Source of the DNA: Betaproteobacteria bacterium
GTDB lineage: Bacteria; Acidobacteriota; Terriglobia; Acidiferrales; UBA7541
Assembly: GCA_903970165.1 (NCBI GenBank)
Contig: CAJCHZ010000027.1
Span: forward strand, 62,001 to 126,000
Direction: 5' to 3'
Length of the DNA stretch: 64,000 nt
Shown: piece after piece, positions 1 through 9,400 of the stretch
Position numbering within the stretch: position 1 is the stretch's first letter
Layout of the letters: each line of letters starts with the position of its first letter
Program-made: the position numbers and the translations under genes
Notes under the pieces: model-generated
Seen by the model: the letters and a program-made list of their open reading frames with translations, nothing else
Databases searched by the model: none
Told to the model about the DNA's origin: nothing

Positions 1-270
1 TGGATGCGCCGCCAAGACCAGCTTCCCGTAGCGTCTCGAAGCTCGCACGGCCGTCGCTGCAAATCGCGCTTTGCTCCGCTCGTATCCTGTGAACACAAAC
101 TCCTTGCCGCCCACGCTCATCCGATGCAGCTCATGCGAGTCGTTCAAACTCAGCAGGCGGCATTCCAGATTCCGGCTGGCCGCGAACTCGCTCAGCACCG
201 CCGCCATATGACGGCCCGCTCGTTGCACACCTCCCGCTCCCTTCAATTCCGTAAACAGTCCAATTAGCAC
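1..270 (-). CDS. Glycosyltransferase family 4-like protein, N-terminal part (truncated at left window edge)
   Basis: The reverse strand stays open for 90 codons from a GTG at 270 to position 1 and reads on past the edge. The product begins MLIGLFTELKGAGGVQRAGR, a hydrophobic beta strand followed by the glycine-rich GGVQR loop typical of GT-B fold glycosyltransferases (GT4/GT1), where the N-terminal Rossmann domain binds the acceptor. It probably adds sugars to exopolysaccharide or envelope glycans in the cytoplasm. The GTG is chosen because no in-frame ATG precedes it before a stop near 370, and the glycosyltransferase-like sequence starts right there. Family is inferred from one motif; donor and acceptor cannot be told. 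Confidence 0.7.
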   Translation of the reverse strand, partial: MLIGLFTELKGAGGVQRAGRHMAAVLSEFAASRNLECRLLSLNDSHELHRMSVGGKEFVFTGYERSKARFAATAVRASRRYGKLVLAAHP

Positions 271-459
271 GCGCCGAGTCTGCCCTTTGTCGAAAACTAA
301 GGCAAGCCCTCTTGAAAAGGTCCAAATCCATTCGCTGGGTAGATGGTCAACGTGATGCCTGCGATGGACGATTCAAAGCTCGTCGGTGAGCAAAATTAAC
401 TGGCGGGATATTTTTAATCGTATGCAGAATCTAAGCGTTTTGGATGAACTGACCAGCCT

Positions 460-702
460 TCACTTATTGGCCTTCGCCTGCTGATCTGTATATTTCTTCA
501 TGGCTTTTCGTTGCTTCTTTTCGGCCTTGCGTATCTGCTTGAACCGTTTCCTGGCAGCCCTCTTCGCTTCCTTCTGCTGTTTTTTGGACGTCGCACGCGA
601 CTGCCGCTCATAATCCGCAAGGCCGCTGTTCTGCGCACTGGCTCGAATCGGCCAGGGAAGACTAAACGCGACCAGCATCATGAATATCGCAATTCGCTTC
701 AC
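460..702 (-). CDS. Small secreted lysine/arginine-rich hypothetical protein
   Basis: An 80-residue product starts at a GTG with a GGGAG ribosome-binding site about 12 bases upstream. It opens with a clear signal peptide (VKRIAIFMMLVAFSLPWPIRASAQ, cleavage likely after ASAQ). The mature part of about 55 residues is very basic and helical (KKQQKEAKRAARKRFKQIRK and similar) and could form a coiled coil. I do not recognise a family. It may bind an acidic polymer or nucleic acid in the periplasm, but that is only a charge argument. It is divergent from the beta-propeller gene at 767. Confidence 0.55.
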   Translation of the reverse strand: MKRIAIFMMLVAFSLPWPIRASAQNSGLADYERQSRATSKKQQKEAKRAARKRFKQIRKAEKKQRKAMKKYTDQQAKANK

Positions 703-766
703 TGGGGAGTTCTCCCATCCCGAATGCGGCAACAGTATATGTTAGACTCGCGGCGCTTATCCAACC

Positions 767-2896
767 GTGAAGCTCCTGCTCAGATTCCCGCTTGCTTTGC
801 TCTGGCGGCTAGTAGGCATGGTCGTCGCCTTTCTTCTTCAGCCACAACTCCTCTCCGTCGCCACAGCCCTGCCCCAACAGTCTCGGCCACAGGAAGACTT
901 ACGCGGCATTCTTCTGCGTCAACCGCTAAAACCTCCCTTGCGCGACGCCTCCGTTACTCTTCGCTACGGCCCCGATGGCCACAGCCTGATGGTCCAGAAT
1001 CCTTCCGGCCTCTATATGCTTTCCCGTGAACCGCTTCGCCTCCGCTTGCACTCTCTTGCCGAAGAAGTCTATCCCGCCCGCTCCTCCTTTGATTCCAATG
1101 AAATCACAATCGTTGGCCACGGCTTAACGGTGGATCGCGAAAAAGTACCCTCCGGACCAGGTTTCGAGCGAACGCTGCTGCCATTCCACGACGGCTGCCT
1201 CGATGCCCAGCTCTCTCCCGGCGCCGATTTCTTTGCCTGCCTCATGCCCGACCTCAAATTGGTTGTCTACCAGCTCTCCGCTAATAGAGTGATCTTCACG
1301 GATTCGGTCCCGGTAACGAATTCTCCCTACCCGATTGTGCATATCCCCATGGATCCGGAGATCGCCTTTCCAAGCCCAATCGGTTTTCGCTTGGCCAACA
1401 CTTGGAGCTCCATGGCCGGCAAGGGTGTGAAATTCCTGCCCATGGATTTTTCGCCAGACGGCAAAACACTGCTCCTTTCGGGGAGGTCGGAAGGCATTCA
1501 TCTCGACCTTACGACGGGGCGAAAAATTCCGCTCCCCGGATCGATCCACAAGCGGCTGACCGGCTCCTTTTGTCTCCAAACGGACGACCGCGTTCTAATT
1601 GCTCCTGGAGAAAAAGGAGAACCCGCCGCTCTTATGTCCCTCAAAAGCGGCGAAGTATTAGCAACCTTTTCGTTCAAGGCAGACACAGTGCGCACCGCGA
1701 GCAACCCACGCTACGCGCTTCTCACGGACACGGGAAAAATCGGTGTCCGCGTATTCGACCTCGAGCAGAATCGCGAGCTCGATGCTCCTGAAAACCTCTC
1801 CGTAGATATCTTCGGACACGAAATGGCCGTTTTAAATGATAGGGGCACGGTCTTTCTCTACCGCATGGGCGAAACACTGCCGTTCCTCTCCGCCGACCTA
1901 CCGATAGACGGCCTGTACACACTTCGTGCAGCCGCCGTCACCCCCGCCCTCGACCGTTTCGCATTTTCCCTGGAGGGCAGCGCCGCCCTTTTCCAGGTTG
2001 CCAGCGGCGCGCCTATTTATTCTGGGCCGCCCTTTTCCGCGGCGTTTTTTTCGGGTCCGCCTTCCGCTTTTCTTCTACGTCGTGAAGATCCGAAAAACCC
2101 GCAACATGTCATTCAGCTCGATCCTGGGTCCGGCAAGATTGCTGAAGCCTGGAACGCCAGAAAGGGCCACCTTCATCCCTCTGGATCGGTTCTCATCGAA
2201 TATGATCCCTCGACGATCGTCGGACGTCGTTTTGTCATAAACGGAGAAAATGATGTCCCCTACATCCTTCGCGCGCTCGATCCCGCTTCGGGCAAGGAGC
2301 TGTGGAAACGGGAGTTTACCGACAGCAGCCCGGTCTCTTTTGCTGATCCTCAGGACGACTGTTTCATCCTCGCCTGGGACGCCAAGAGCCTCGGGGCGGA
2401 GCTCGCCGCTAAACATAGTCCCGCCGCCTGGGAAATCTTCAAGCACACAAAAGTTTCCAATCTGGACACCTATTTCGAAGTTTTGGACGCTCGTTCAGGC
2501 AAAGATGTCGGCGGAGCGCTCGTTCAACAGGGGAGTGGACCGTACAGCTTCGATGGCGCGTTTTCTGTGGGCGACGTACTCTTCCTCATGAAGGACGGAA
2601 AGCGCATTTCGGTTTTTTCCTTGAAAGACAGCAAATTGCTGTCGCGGTTCGTGGGAGTGATTCCCGCTGCCAATGCCAGCAGTAATCTCTTCGCTTTTGA
2701 GGAAGGCCCGGGGCTCCTCGTTATCCACGATCTCCGGACCATGGCCAAGCTGGGCCAGCACATTTTTCAGGACTCGCTGGCCTACTTTCATTTTTCCGGT
2801 GATGGAAATCGCCTTTTCGTCCTTACGAAGCACCAAGTTGCCTACATTTTAGACGTCGCTGCCATGCGAAGCGCGTCGTCGTCCGCTTCGCCCTGA
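767..2896 (+). CDS. Secreted or membrane-anchored WD40/PQQ-like beta-propeller protein
   Basis: This 709-residue protein starts at GTG 767 with no obvious Shine-Dalgarno sequence. Residues about 1-35 are a hydrophobic signal peptide or anchor. The rest is built from repeating four-strand blade-like segments typical of WD40/PQQ-like quinoprotein propellers, for example MDFSPDGKTLLLSG, VLEATFSF-type strands and DPASGKELWKREF near residue 505, which is a PQQ-repeat signature. Such proteins are scaffolds or sensors more often than enzymes. No catalytic residues are recognised and neighbours give no functional clue. The propeller fold is fairly sure; the role is unknown. Confidence 0.7.
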   Translation: MKLLLRFPLALLWRLVGMVVAFLLQPQLLSVATALPQQSRPQEDLRGILLRQPLKPPLRDASVTLRYGPDGHSLMVQNPSGLYMLSREPLRLRLHSLAEEVYPARSSFDSNEITIVGHGLTVDREKVPSGPGFERTLLPFHDGCLDAQLSPGADFFACLMPDLKLVVYQLSANRVIFTDSVPVTNSPYPIVHIPMDPEIAFPSPIGFRLANTWSSMAGKGVKFLPMDFSPDGKTLLLSGRSEGIHLDLTTGRKIPLPGSIHKRLTGSFCLQTDDRVLIAPGEKGEPAALMSLKSGEVLATFSFKADTVRTASNPRYALLTDTGKIGVRVFDLEQNRELDAPENLSVDIFGHEMAVLNDRGTVFLYRMGETLPFLSADLPIDGLYTLRAAAVTPALDRFAFSLEGSAALFQVASGAPIYSGPPFSAAFFSGPPSAFLLRREDPKNPQHVIQLDPGSGKIAEAWNARKGHLHPSGSVLIEYDPSTIVGRRFVINGENDVPYILRALDPASGKELWKREFTDSSPVSFADPQDDCFILAWDAKSLGAELAAKHSPAAWEIFKHTKVSNLDTYFEVLDARSGKDVGGALVQQGSGPYSFDGAFSVGDVLFLMKDGKRISVFSLKDSKLLSRFVGVIPAANASSNLFAFEEGPGLLVIHDLRTMAKLGQHIFQDSLAYFHFSGDGNRLFVLTKHQVAYILDVAAMRSASSSASP

Positions 2897-2898
2897 TA

Positions 2899-2948
2899 GG
2901 CCGCGATCGGCCCTGTTCGGCCTTGATTGGCCTTGATTGGCTTATCAA
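2899..2948 (+). repeat. Five tandem 10-bp units (GGCCTTGATT type) ending in a hairpin
   Basis: Directly after the stop codon at 2896 there are five units with a 10-base period: GGCCGCGATC, GGCCCTGTTC, GGCCTTGATT, GGCCTTGATT, GGCTTATCAA. The last two make a 6-bp stem CTTGAT/ATCAAG (2932-2937 with 2944-2949). It lies in an 83-bp gap between convergent genes, so it may help end transcription, although no T-run follows. Confidence 0.6.
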
Positions 2949-2979
2949 GCTCTGATCTGCACGGAATCGGTTCGGCAAA

Positions 2980-3651
2980 TCAAGCATTCCGGTTCGCCAG
3001 AAGAGCTTCCAGCTCGCTAAATCGGTCCAGGTAAATATCTGCAGGGTAGGCCACGCGGTCATGCACACCGAATCCATAATTCACGGCCGCAGCCACCATC
3101 CCCGTGTTCCTGGCCGTTTGCACGTCCACTTCGGAGTCCCCAACGAGCATTGCTTCCAGTGGTTCCGTGCCCAGCTCTTTCAGGATCGTTCTCGCTCCTA
3201 GTGGGTCTGGCTTCTTCGTTTCAAAGCTATTCCCGCCATAAATCACCCGGAAATACTTCGCCAAGCTCAGCGCCTCCAGAATGCGCACGCTGATGCGCGC
3301 TGGCTTGTTCGATAATACGGCCATCGGCCAGTTCGCCAGCTTTTCCAGCGTCTCCGTAACTCCCGGGTACGCCGAAGTCGTATCCAGTTTGTGCAATTCG
3401 TAGTAGCTCAGGAAAAATTGCAGAGCCCGCTGGCGCTCTTCTTCCGTGCAGCCTTCCCCAAGAGCCCTGGCCACCAATTGTGGCGCCCCGTGCCCGATAT
3501 AACCCGAAATCGTTTCTTCCGCCAGCTCTCGCCGTCCCAACTCGCGCAGCATAGCGTTCACGGAATGAATCAAATCGCTCTGCGAATCTATTAGCGTTCC
3601 ATCCAGATCAAAAATCAATGCGCGCACCACGCCTGGTAGAAGGTCACTCAT
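2980..3651 (-). CDS. HAD-superfamily hydrolase, phosphoglycolate phosphatase-like
   Basis: This 223-residue protein carries all four HAD motifs. Motif I is FDLDGTLIDS (residues 14-23, Asp nucleophile and Asp acid/base), motif II is the VLSNKP serine/asparagine loop, motif III is the lysine in TKKPDP, and motif IV is MLVGDSEVDV. The helical cap between motifs I and II is the Gph/PGMB subclass type. It would hydrolyse a small phosphomonoester in the cytoplasm; 2-phosphoglycolate salvage is the usual role, but substrate cannot be told from sequence. An ATG start is used although the preceding AT-rich leader lacks a strong ribosome-binding site. Confidence 0.88.
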   Translation of the reverse strand: MSDLLPGVVRALIFDLDGTLIDSQSDLIHSVNAMLRELGRRELAEETISGYIGHGAPQLVARALGEGCTEEERQRALQFFLSYYELHKLDTTSAYPGVTETLEKLANWPMAVLSNKPARISVRILEALSLAKYFRVIYGGNSFETKKPDPLGARTILKELGTEPLEAMLVGDSEVDVQTARNTGMVAAAVNYGFGVHDRVAYPADIYLDRFSELEALLANRNA

Positions 3652-3841
3652 AAACTGTTTATTTTATTACGCACGGCGCCGATTTCGCCTCCTTTACCCG
3701 CAATTTTCTCCGTCCTGAATGAATCATGAATTCTGCGTGAATCCATTTGTTCCTGCCTCAGCCTCACACTTTTCAGATTCCTCCGCACTTCGCGTAAACT
3801 AGAGGGCTTGCCGTTTGCCACAAAACACGACCGGAGATTCC

Positions 3842-5212
3842 ATGGCCCAGGTTTACCCTTTCCAGGCGTTTCGCTATAACCCGCAACGCGTTCCCTTCGA
3901 TCGCGTACTCACTCAGCCCTACGACAAAATCTCTCCGTCCATGCAGGACAACTATTACGCCGCCGATCGCCATAACCTCATCGCCATCGAAAAAGGCCGC
4001 GTCTACCCCACTGATTCTTCGCAGAACAACGTTTACACCCGCGCTGCTGTCGCTTTCGAAAGTTGGATTCGCGAAAACGTCGTCGTCCAGGATTCCGCTC
4101 CCGCTTTCTATGGCTATTCGCAGGAATACACCGTACCCGCAACCACGGAGCGGCGCACTCGCCGCGGTTTCATCGGCGCGGGCAAGCTCGAAGAATATTC
4201 CGCCGGCGTCGTGTTTCGCCACGAACACACACTCTCCGGCCCCAAAGCCGACCGCCTTGAACTTCTCCGCCACACGCACACATCTACCGGCCAGCTTTTC
4301 ATGCTCTACTCCGACCCACAGCAGCGCATTGATGCCCTCCTCAAAGACGCGGAGTCCGCGGCCGCCCCGGCCACCGAACTACGTGATGAATTCGGAGTCA
4401 TTCATCGCCTCTGGGTCATTTCCGATCAGGACCGCACCGCCGCGATACAAAGCTCCATGCAGGATCAAAAGCTGGTTATCGCCGATGGCCACCACCGCTA
4501 CGAAACCGCCCTCAACTTCCGCAACGAATGCCATCAAAGCGCTCGCGCGCCCCATCCGGCACCGCATCTCACCAACACCGGCCTCGCTTCGTATGATCTT
4601 GCGATGATGACCTTCGTCAACACCTGCAGCGAAGGCCTCACTATCCTCCCAACGCATCGCCTCGCCGCCAACCTTCATGATTTCTCCTGGACGGAAGCGC
4701 GCCGTTACCTCGAACCCTGGTTCGAAGCCGAAGCCTTTCCGTTCGCAGATGAACGCCAGGGAGCCGAAGCCCAACAGAATTTTCTGGCGCGGCTACATCA
4801 GTCGCGGGGCGAGCGCGCCATCGGCATCTATCCCACCGCCGAACCTGGAAAGCGCGCCTATTATGTTTTAAAGCTCCGCCGCGGCGCTGACCTCTCTCAA
4901 CTCCTCCCCGCGGTCTCTCCACTCCAGCGGGAACTCGATGTTGTCCTTCTTCACGACGGCATTCTCGAGCCAGCATTCGGCATCACACCCCATGCCGTCA
5001 CTGCCGAAAAAAATCTAACTTACGAGCGCGAAGCTTACGCTGCTCTTGATGCCGTGGACCGCGGCGCCGCCCAGATCGCTTTTCTTCTCAACCCCGTGGA
5101 TGTCGAGAAAGTCATGCGCGTCGCTACCGCCGGCGAAGTCATGCCCCAAAAATCCACCGACTTCTACCCCAAACTTCTCAGTGGCATAGCCATGTACCGC
5201 GTGAATGGATAA
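3842..5212 (+). CDS. DUF1015 family protein
   Basis: This 456-residue cytoplasmic protein begins MAQVYPFQAFRYNP, the hallmark start of DUF1015 proteins, followed by LTQPYDKISP and, mid-protein, the conserved DGHHRYETAL segment that is diagnostic for the family. ATG 3842 is preferred over an upstream TTG (3815) because GGAG sits 8 bases before it and the family start matches. Members are near-universal in Acidobacteriota and several other phyla, often beside serine-biosynthesis genes, but have no settled function. No such neighbour is present here. Confidence 0.93.
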   Translation: MAQVYPFQAFRYNPQRVPFDRVLTQPYDKISPSMQDNYYAADRHNLIAIEKGRVYPTDSSQNNVYTRAAVAFESWIRENVVVQDSAPAFYGYSQEYTVPATTERRTRRGFIGAGKLEEYSAGVVFRHEHTLSGPKADRLELLRHTHTSTGQLFMLYSDPQQRIDALLKDAESAAAPATELRDEFGVIHRLWVISDQDRTAAIQSSMQDQKLVIADGHHRYETALNFRNECHQSARAPHPAPHLTNTGLASYDLAMMTFVNTCSEGLTILPTHRLAANLHDFSWTEARRYLEPWFEAEAFPFADERQGAEAQQNFLARLHQSRGERAIGIYPTAEPGKRAYYVLKLRRGADLSQLLPAVSPLQRELDVVLLHDGILEPAFGITPHAVTAEKNLTYEREAYAALDAVDRGAAQIAFLLNPVDVEKVMRVATAGEVMPQKSTDFYPKLLSGIAMYRVNG

Positions 5213-5249
5213 TCGGCAAACCGGCCGGACATAGCATCCCAAACAAAAA

Positions 5250-5269
5250 GGGCACGCGCGAGCGTGCCC
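5250..5269 (-). terminator. Rho-independent terminator of the STAS gene
   Basis: Read on the minus strand this is an 8-bp perfect stem GGGCACGC with a TCGC loop and GCGTGCCC, followed at once by TTTTTGTTT. It lies 37 bases past the stop of the STAS gene. On the plus strand no T-run follows, so it acts mainly for the minus strand. Confidence 0.88.
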
Positions 5270-5305
5270 TCCGGCGAAAACCTGTTTCCGTGCAGCTTTC
5301 TTGTC

Positions 5306-5653
5306 TTACTTCGCGAAACTTCCCACGGCTTCTGCTTCGGAGTTGTACACGTCGAACACCGTCAGCAGCTTGGTAATCTGTAGCACTTCCTGGAACTTGC
5401 TCCCAAGGTGCGCCAGCTTCAGCGCCGCGCCTTGCGACTTCGCGCTATGATGCGCCGCCACCAGGGTTCCCAGGCCAGCGCTGTCAATGAACGTGATGTT
5501 CGCCATATTCAGCACAACCTTCTTCTTCCCCTCCGCGATCAAGCTCTTCACTTTTTCGCGCAGTGCATTGCTCTCTTCTCCGAGAACAATGCGGCCGTCC
5601 AGCGCCACCACGGACACTCCGTCCACTTCCCGGTTCGTCATCTTCAAAGCCAC
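5306..5653 (-). CDS. STAS-domain anti-sigma factor antagonist
   Basis: A 115-residue single-domain STAS protein of the SpoIIAA/RsbV type. The conserved helix-cap segment FIDSAGLGTL holds the expected phosphorylatable serine (about Ser58). Members are phosphorylated by a serine kinase anti-sigma factor and, when dephosphorylated, bind it and free a sigma factor. The GTG start at 5653 is chosen because GAGGAGG lies 8 bases upstream; an in-frame ATG further up would add a non-conserved extension containing that site. No kinase partner adjoins it. The PP2C phosphatase at 54954 is of a type that could act on such proteins, but any link is speculative. Confidence 0.9.
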   Translation of the reverse strand: MALKMTNREVDGVSVVALDGRIVLGEESNALREKVKSLIAEGKKKVVLNMANITFIDSAGLGTLVAAHHSAKSQGAALKLAHLGSKFQEVLQITKLLTVFDVYNSEAEAVGSFAK

Positions 5654-5716
5654 TTTGATTTCCTCCTCGTCAAATAGCAGTTCCGGCGGCAACCCGGGCC
5701 GGGACCACAAAGCTTA

Positions 5717-5968
5717 TCAGTAATAGTCCGCGCACGACATGTAGTACCCGCAGACGGGGCATATCAGTTTGCAGCGCCGCGATTCCAGTTTTTTCGAGCA
5801 CACTGGACAATAGCACGAAGCATCCATTCCCGCGACACTCGCCTCCGCTCCAGCTTTCGCCGGCGACGATTCCTCCACGGAATCCTCAGCCAACTCCCGC
5901 TGACCCCGGGCAAGCTCCTGCTTCGCAGCACTTTTCACGGCCCGACTCTTATAGCACATTCCCCCCAC
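5717..5968 (-). CDS. Small zinc-ribbon protein
   Basis: An 83-residue protein whose C-terminal 35 residues form a zinc ribbon: CPVCSKKLESRRC followed by CPVCGYYMSCADYY. The N-terminal half is charged and of low complexity. The C-terminal block, ending in tyrosines, looks like a conserved small-protein family; I know no function. The start is uncertain: GTG 5968, ATG 5959 and a GTG about 30 bases further in are all possible. It lies 63 bases upstream of the STAS gene on the same strand, so co-transcription is plausible. Confidence 0.65.
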   Translation of the reverse strand: MGGMCYKSRAVKSAAKQELARGQRELAEDSVEESSPAKAGAEASVAGMDASCYCPVCSKKLESRRCKLICPVCGYYMSCADYY

Positions 5969-6073
5969 CAGTTGTAGTGGCGGGTCCCTCAGCCCCCGAG
6001 GTTGCCTTTTTCCTGACTTGTCCTCGCAAGATCGGGGCTTGTACCTGCTATCCTAATCTCTCTCTCCCGAACC

Positions 6074-6418
6074 ATGTTCTCAACGCCACCCGAAGTCCGC
6101 GGCCTGAACCTCGACCTTCAAACTCGCTGCCTCCACTATGACTCCCCGCTCGACATCATCGCCATCAAACTAAAATGCTGCGGCCACTATTACGCCTGCA
6201 AAGATTGCCACGAAGCCCTTGTCGATCACCCGATCGAACCTTGGCCCCGCTCCGAATGGCACACAGAAGCCGTCCTCTGCGGCAACTGCCAATCCCAGCT
6301 GACAATCACCGCCTACTTGCAATCCAACTCCCGCTGCCCCCGCTGCAACGCCTGCTTCAACCCAGCCTGCCGCAACCACCACCATTTCTACTTCGCAGTT
6401 CCCGAATCCACTCGCTAA
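6074..6418 (+). CDS. CHY-type zinc finger protein
   Basis: A 114-residue protein rich in Cys/His pairs: RCLHYDSPLDI, CCGHYYACKDCHE, VLCGNCQ, SRCPRCNACFNPAC and RNHHHFYF. This order matches the CHY zinc finger (zf-CHY) domain, which binds three zinc ions. In bacteria the domain often occurs alone as an uncharacterised zinc-binding protein. It is convergent with the VPS10-like gene, only 21 bases apart. Confidence 0.88.
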   Translation: MFSTPPEVRGLNLDLQTRCLHYDSPLDIIAIKLKCCGHYYACKDCHEALVDHPIEPWPRSEWHTEAVLCGNCQSQLTITAYLQSNSRCPRCNACFNPACRNHHHFYFAVPESTR

Positions 6419-6439
6419 GGGGTCGCCGTTAGCAAGCCG

Positions 6440-9400
6440 TCATCGTATTTCAAATTCGTGGAACCGCATTCCGCCACCTGCAGCCCCCCCCAGGGAATCG
6501 CTCTCGCTCGCGTCCCACGTTTTCCGGTCAAGCGGCTGAATTGGCTCCATCTTTTTCTGCGTGAGTGACTTGTTCACTCCTGGCAATTCTTTGGCAACGA
6601 ACGCGTCGAACTCGCCCGCCACATCTTCCAGTTCTTTCTTCAGTGACTCGATCCGAGCCGCTTGATAATCGGCCGGCCGCCCTTCGTAGTTCAATATTTC
6701 CCCGTAAAGCCCGGTAGTCTTTTCGCGGATTCGCTCTTCCCCCGTAATGGCCCCACCTTCTGTCGTGGCCACAATCTTCTTTCGCATTTCATCGACTTTG
6801 CCCGCCAGCTCCTGCAATCGCTTGCCGAAAGCCGCATCGCCTTTCGTCTTGGCGCTTCGCTCCAAAAGGGCATTGCGGACGCCATTGATACGCTCGACGT
6901 CAAAGCTCATATCCCCCAGCAACCGGTGCAGCCGCATCGCCGCGTCGAATTCCAGCTTCCGGTCTTCCAGCGTATATTTCGCACGCGGATCGAGTTCCAC
7001 TTTCAATGGAGTGGTATACACCTCCGTCCCCCGCGTCATCTTCACCGTGTAAGTTCCTGGCAGCACTCTCGGCCCCTGCGCCGCTTCAAACGCCGCACTG
7101 GCAGCAGGAGGAACGTGTGGTGCCTTCAGCCGCATCGACCATTCCACCCGGCTGATTCCTCGCCGGTTGTTCGGCGGCAGCGTATCGATAACTTTCCCCT
7201 CCGAATCCAATATCTCCAGTTTCATTTTTCCGTAAATGTGCCGCTTGCTCTGATAGTAGGTGATCACCGCTGCGTCCGGCGGGTTTGGTCCAGAAAACAC
7301 CGCGCTTCCTTCCACCCACCCGCCGCTTGCCTGCAGCCGCTGCTGCGCGGGATTCGCCTCCAGGAACGCCGCGCTCTTCGCCAGCACCTCAGGAGTCAGC
7401 TTCCGAAGGGGCGTAATATCGTCGATGATCCAGATCCCGCGCCCATGCGTCGCGACGACCAAATCCGATTGCCGCTTCTGCACGACAATATCCCGCACGG
7501 CTACCTTTGGGAAATCGTGCCCCGTGTAACGCGCCCACTGTTTGCCGCCGTCCGGCGAAATCCAAAGTCCAAATTCCGTCCCGAGAAATAGCAGATTCGG
7601 ATTTACGGTATCTTCTTTGATCACGTGAGCGTAACCGCGAACGCCGCTACTCCCAGCCACGATCGGTGTCCACGTCTTTCCGTAATCCGTTGTCTTGAAG
7701 ACGTGCGGCTCCATATCCCCAAACGTATGTCGATCGAACGTCGCATAAGCCGTTCCCGCGTCATAGAGACTCGCCTCGACCCAGGACACCCACGATGCCT
7801 TGGGCAAATTGGCAACATTGCCCACCACATTTGTCCATGACTTGCCACCGTCCCGCGTCACCTGCACATTCCCGTCATCCGTTCCCACCCAAATGGTCTG
7901 CCCATCGCGCGGCGACTCGCTGATCGAATAAATCGTCGTATGCGTTTCCGCATAAGAATTGTCGACGGTCACGCCACCGGACTCTTCCTGTCTCTGTTTT
8001 TCCGGATCGTCGGTTGTCAAATCAGGCGAAATCCGCTCCCACGACTGTCCATGGTCTCGCGAACGAAACAAGAATTGGGCTCCGATGTAGATCGTCCCTT
8101 TCTCATGCGGGCTCATATGCATGGGTGTGTTCCAATTGAACCGCAACTTCTTCTCTCCGTAATTTGGCTCCGGCTTGATGAATCGCGACTCCAACGTAAG
8201 GCGGTTCACCCGCGCGACAAAACCGCCCTGCGACTCCGCGTAAACATAATTCCCATCCGCCGGATCGGAAAACGCCCAGAATCCGTCTCCTCCGCCAAGG
8301 TTCTCCCATCGCCCATTGGTAATCCCGCCCGGATATTGGGAATCGCCAATCCAGACGCTGTTGTCCTGCAATCCCCCAAAGACATGATAAGGATCGGCGT
8401 TATCCGTACTCACGTGATAAAACTGCGAAATCGGCAGGTTGTTCCCCTTCCACCAGGTATTCCCGCTGTCATACGAATACCAGAGTCCTCCGTCATCGCC
8501 CGCAATCAACTGCTCCGTATTGTCGGGATTCACCCAAACATCGTGAAAATCTCCGTGCGCGCCATTGGATACGGGGCTGAAGCTCTTTCCGCCGTCCTCG
8601 CTCATAATCAAAATCAGGTCCGGCTTATAAATCTTGTTCTCATTTTTCGGATCGACAATCAGGTTCGCAAAATAAAACGGCCGCCACACCATATAGCTGC
8701 TGCGATCCCGCTCTTCCCACGTCTTCCCGCCATCATCCGACCGGAACAGCGCGCTCCGCGTCGATTCAATCAGCGCATACACCACATTTGGTTTCGAGGG
8801 CGCAATCGTCACCGCCACGCGTCCCCATGGTTTCGCGGGCAATCCTTTCGCGCTTTTCTCATCGAGTTCCGTCCAGGTCGCCCCGCCATCCTCCGTTCTG
8901 TAGAATCCGCTCCCGCTCGCCGCCGTGGGACTGTCTCCTCCTGATCGGAACGTCCACCCCTTCCGCCGAAAATCCCACAGTCCCGCAAAAAGCACCTTCG
9001 AATTCGCCGAACTCATCGAAATCATCGAGCAACCCGTCGAAAGATTTGGCCCTTTCAATATCAAACTCCACGTCTTCCCACCGTCCGTCGTCTTATACAA
9101 TCCGCGGTCCGCGCTGTCGCTCCAAAGTTTCCCGGGCACGCACGCATAAACCGTATTCCCATCCTTCGGATCAACAATAATCTTCGAAATTCGCTCCGAA
9201 TTCCCCAGCCCCATGTTGGTCCACGTATCCCCGCCGTCCGTCGACTTATAAATTCCGTTCCCCACGGACACGCTGTTCCGTGTCCACGACTCCCCCGTGC
9301 CGGCCCAAATCGTTCTCGGCGTTTGCGGGTCGATCGCTAAGGCCCCAATCGATTGCACGTCTTCCTTGTCAAACACCGGTTTGAACGTCGCGCCGCCATT

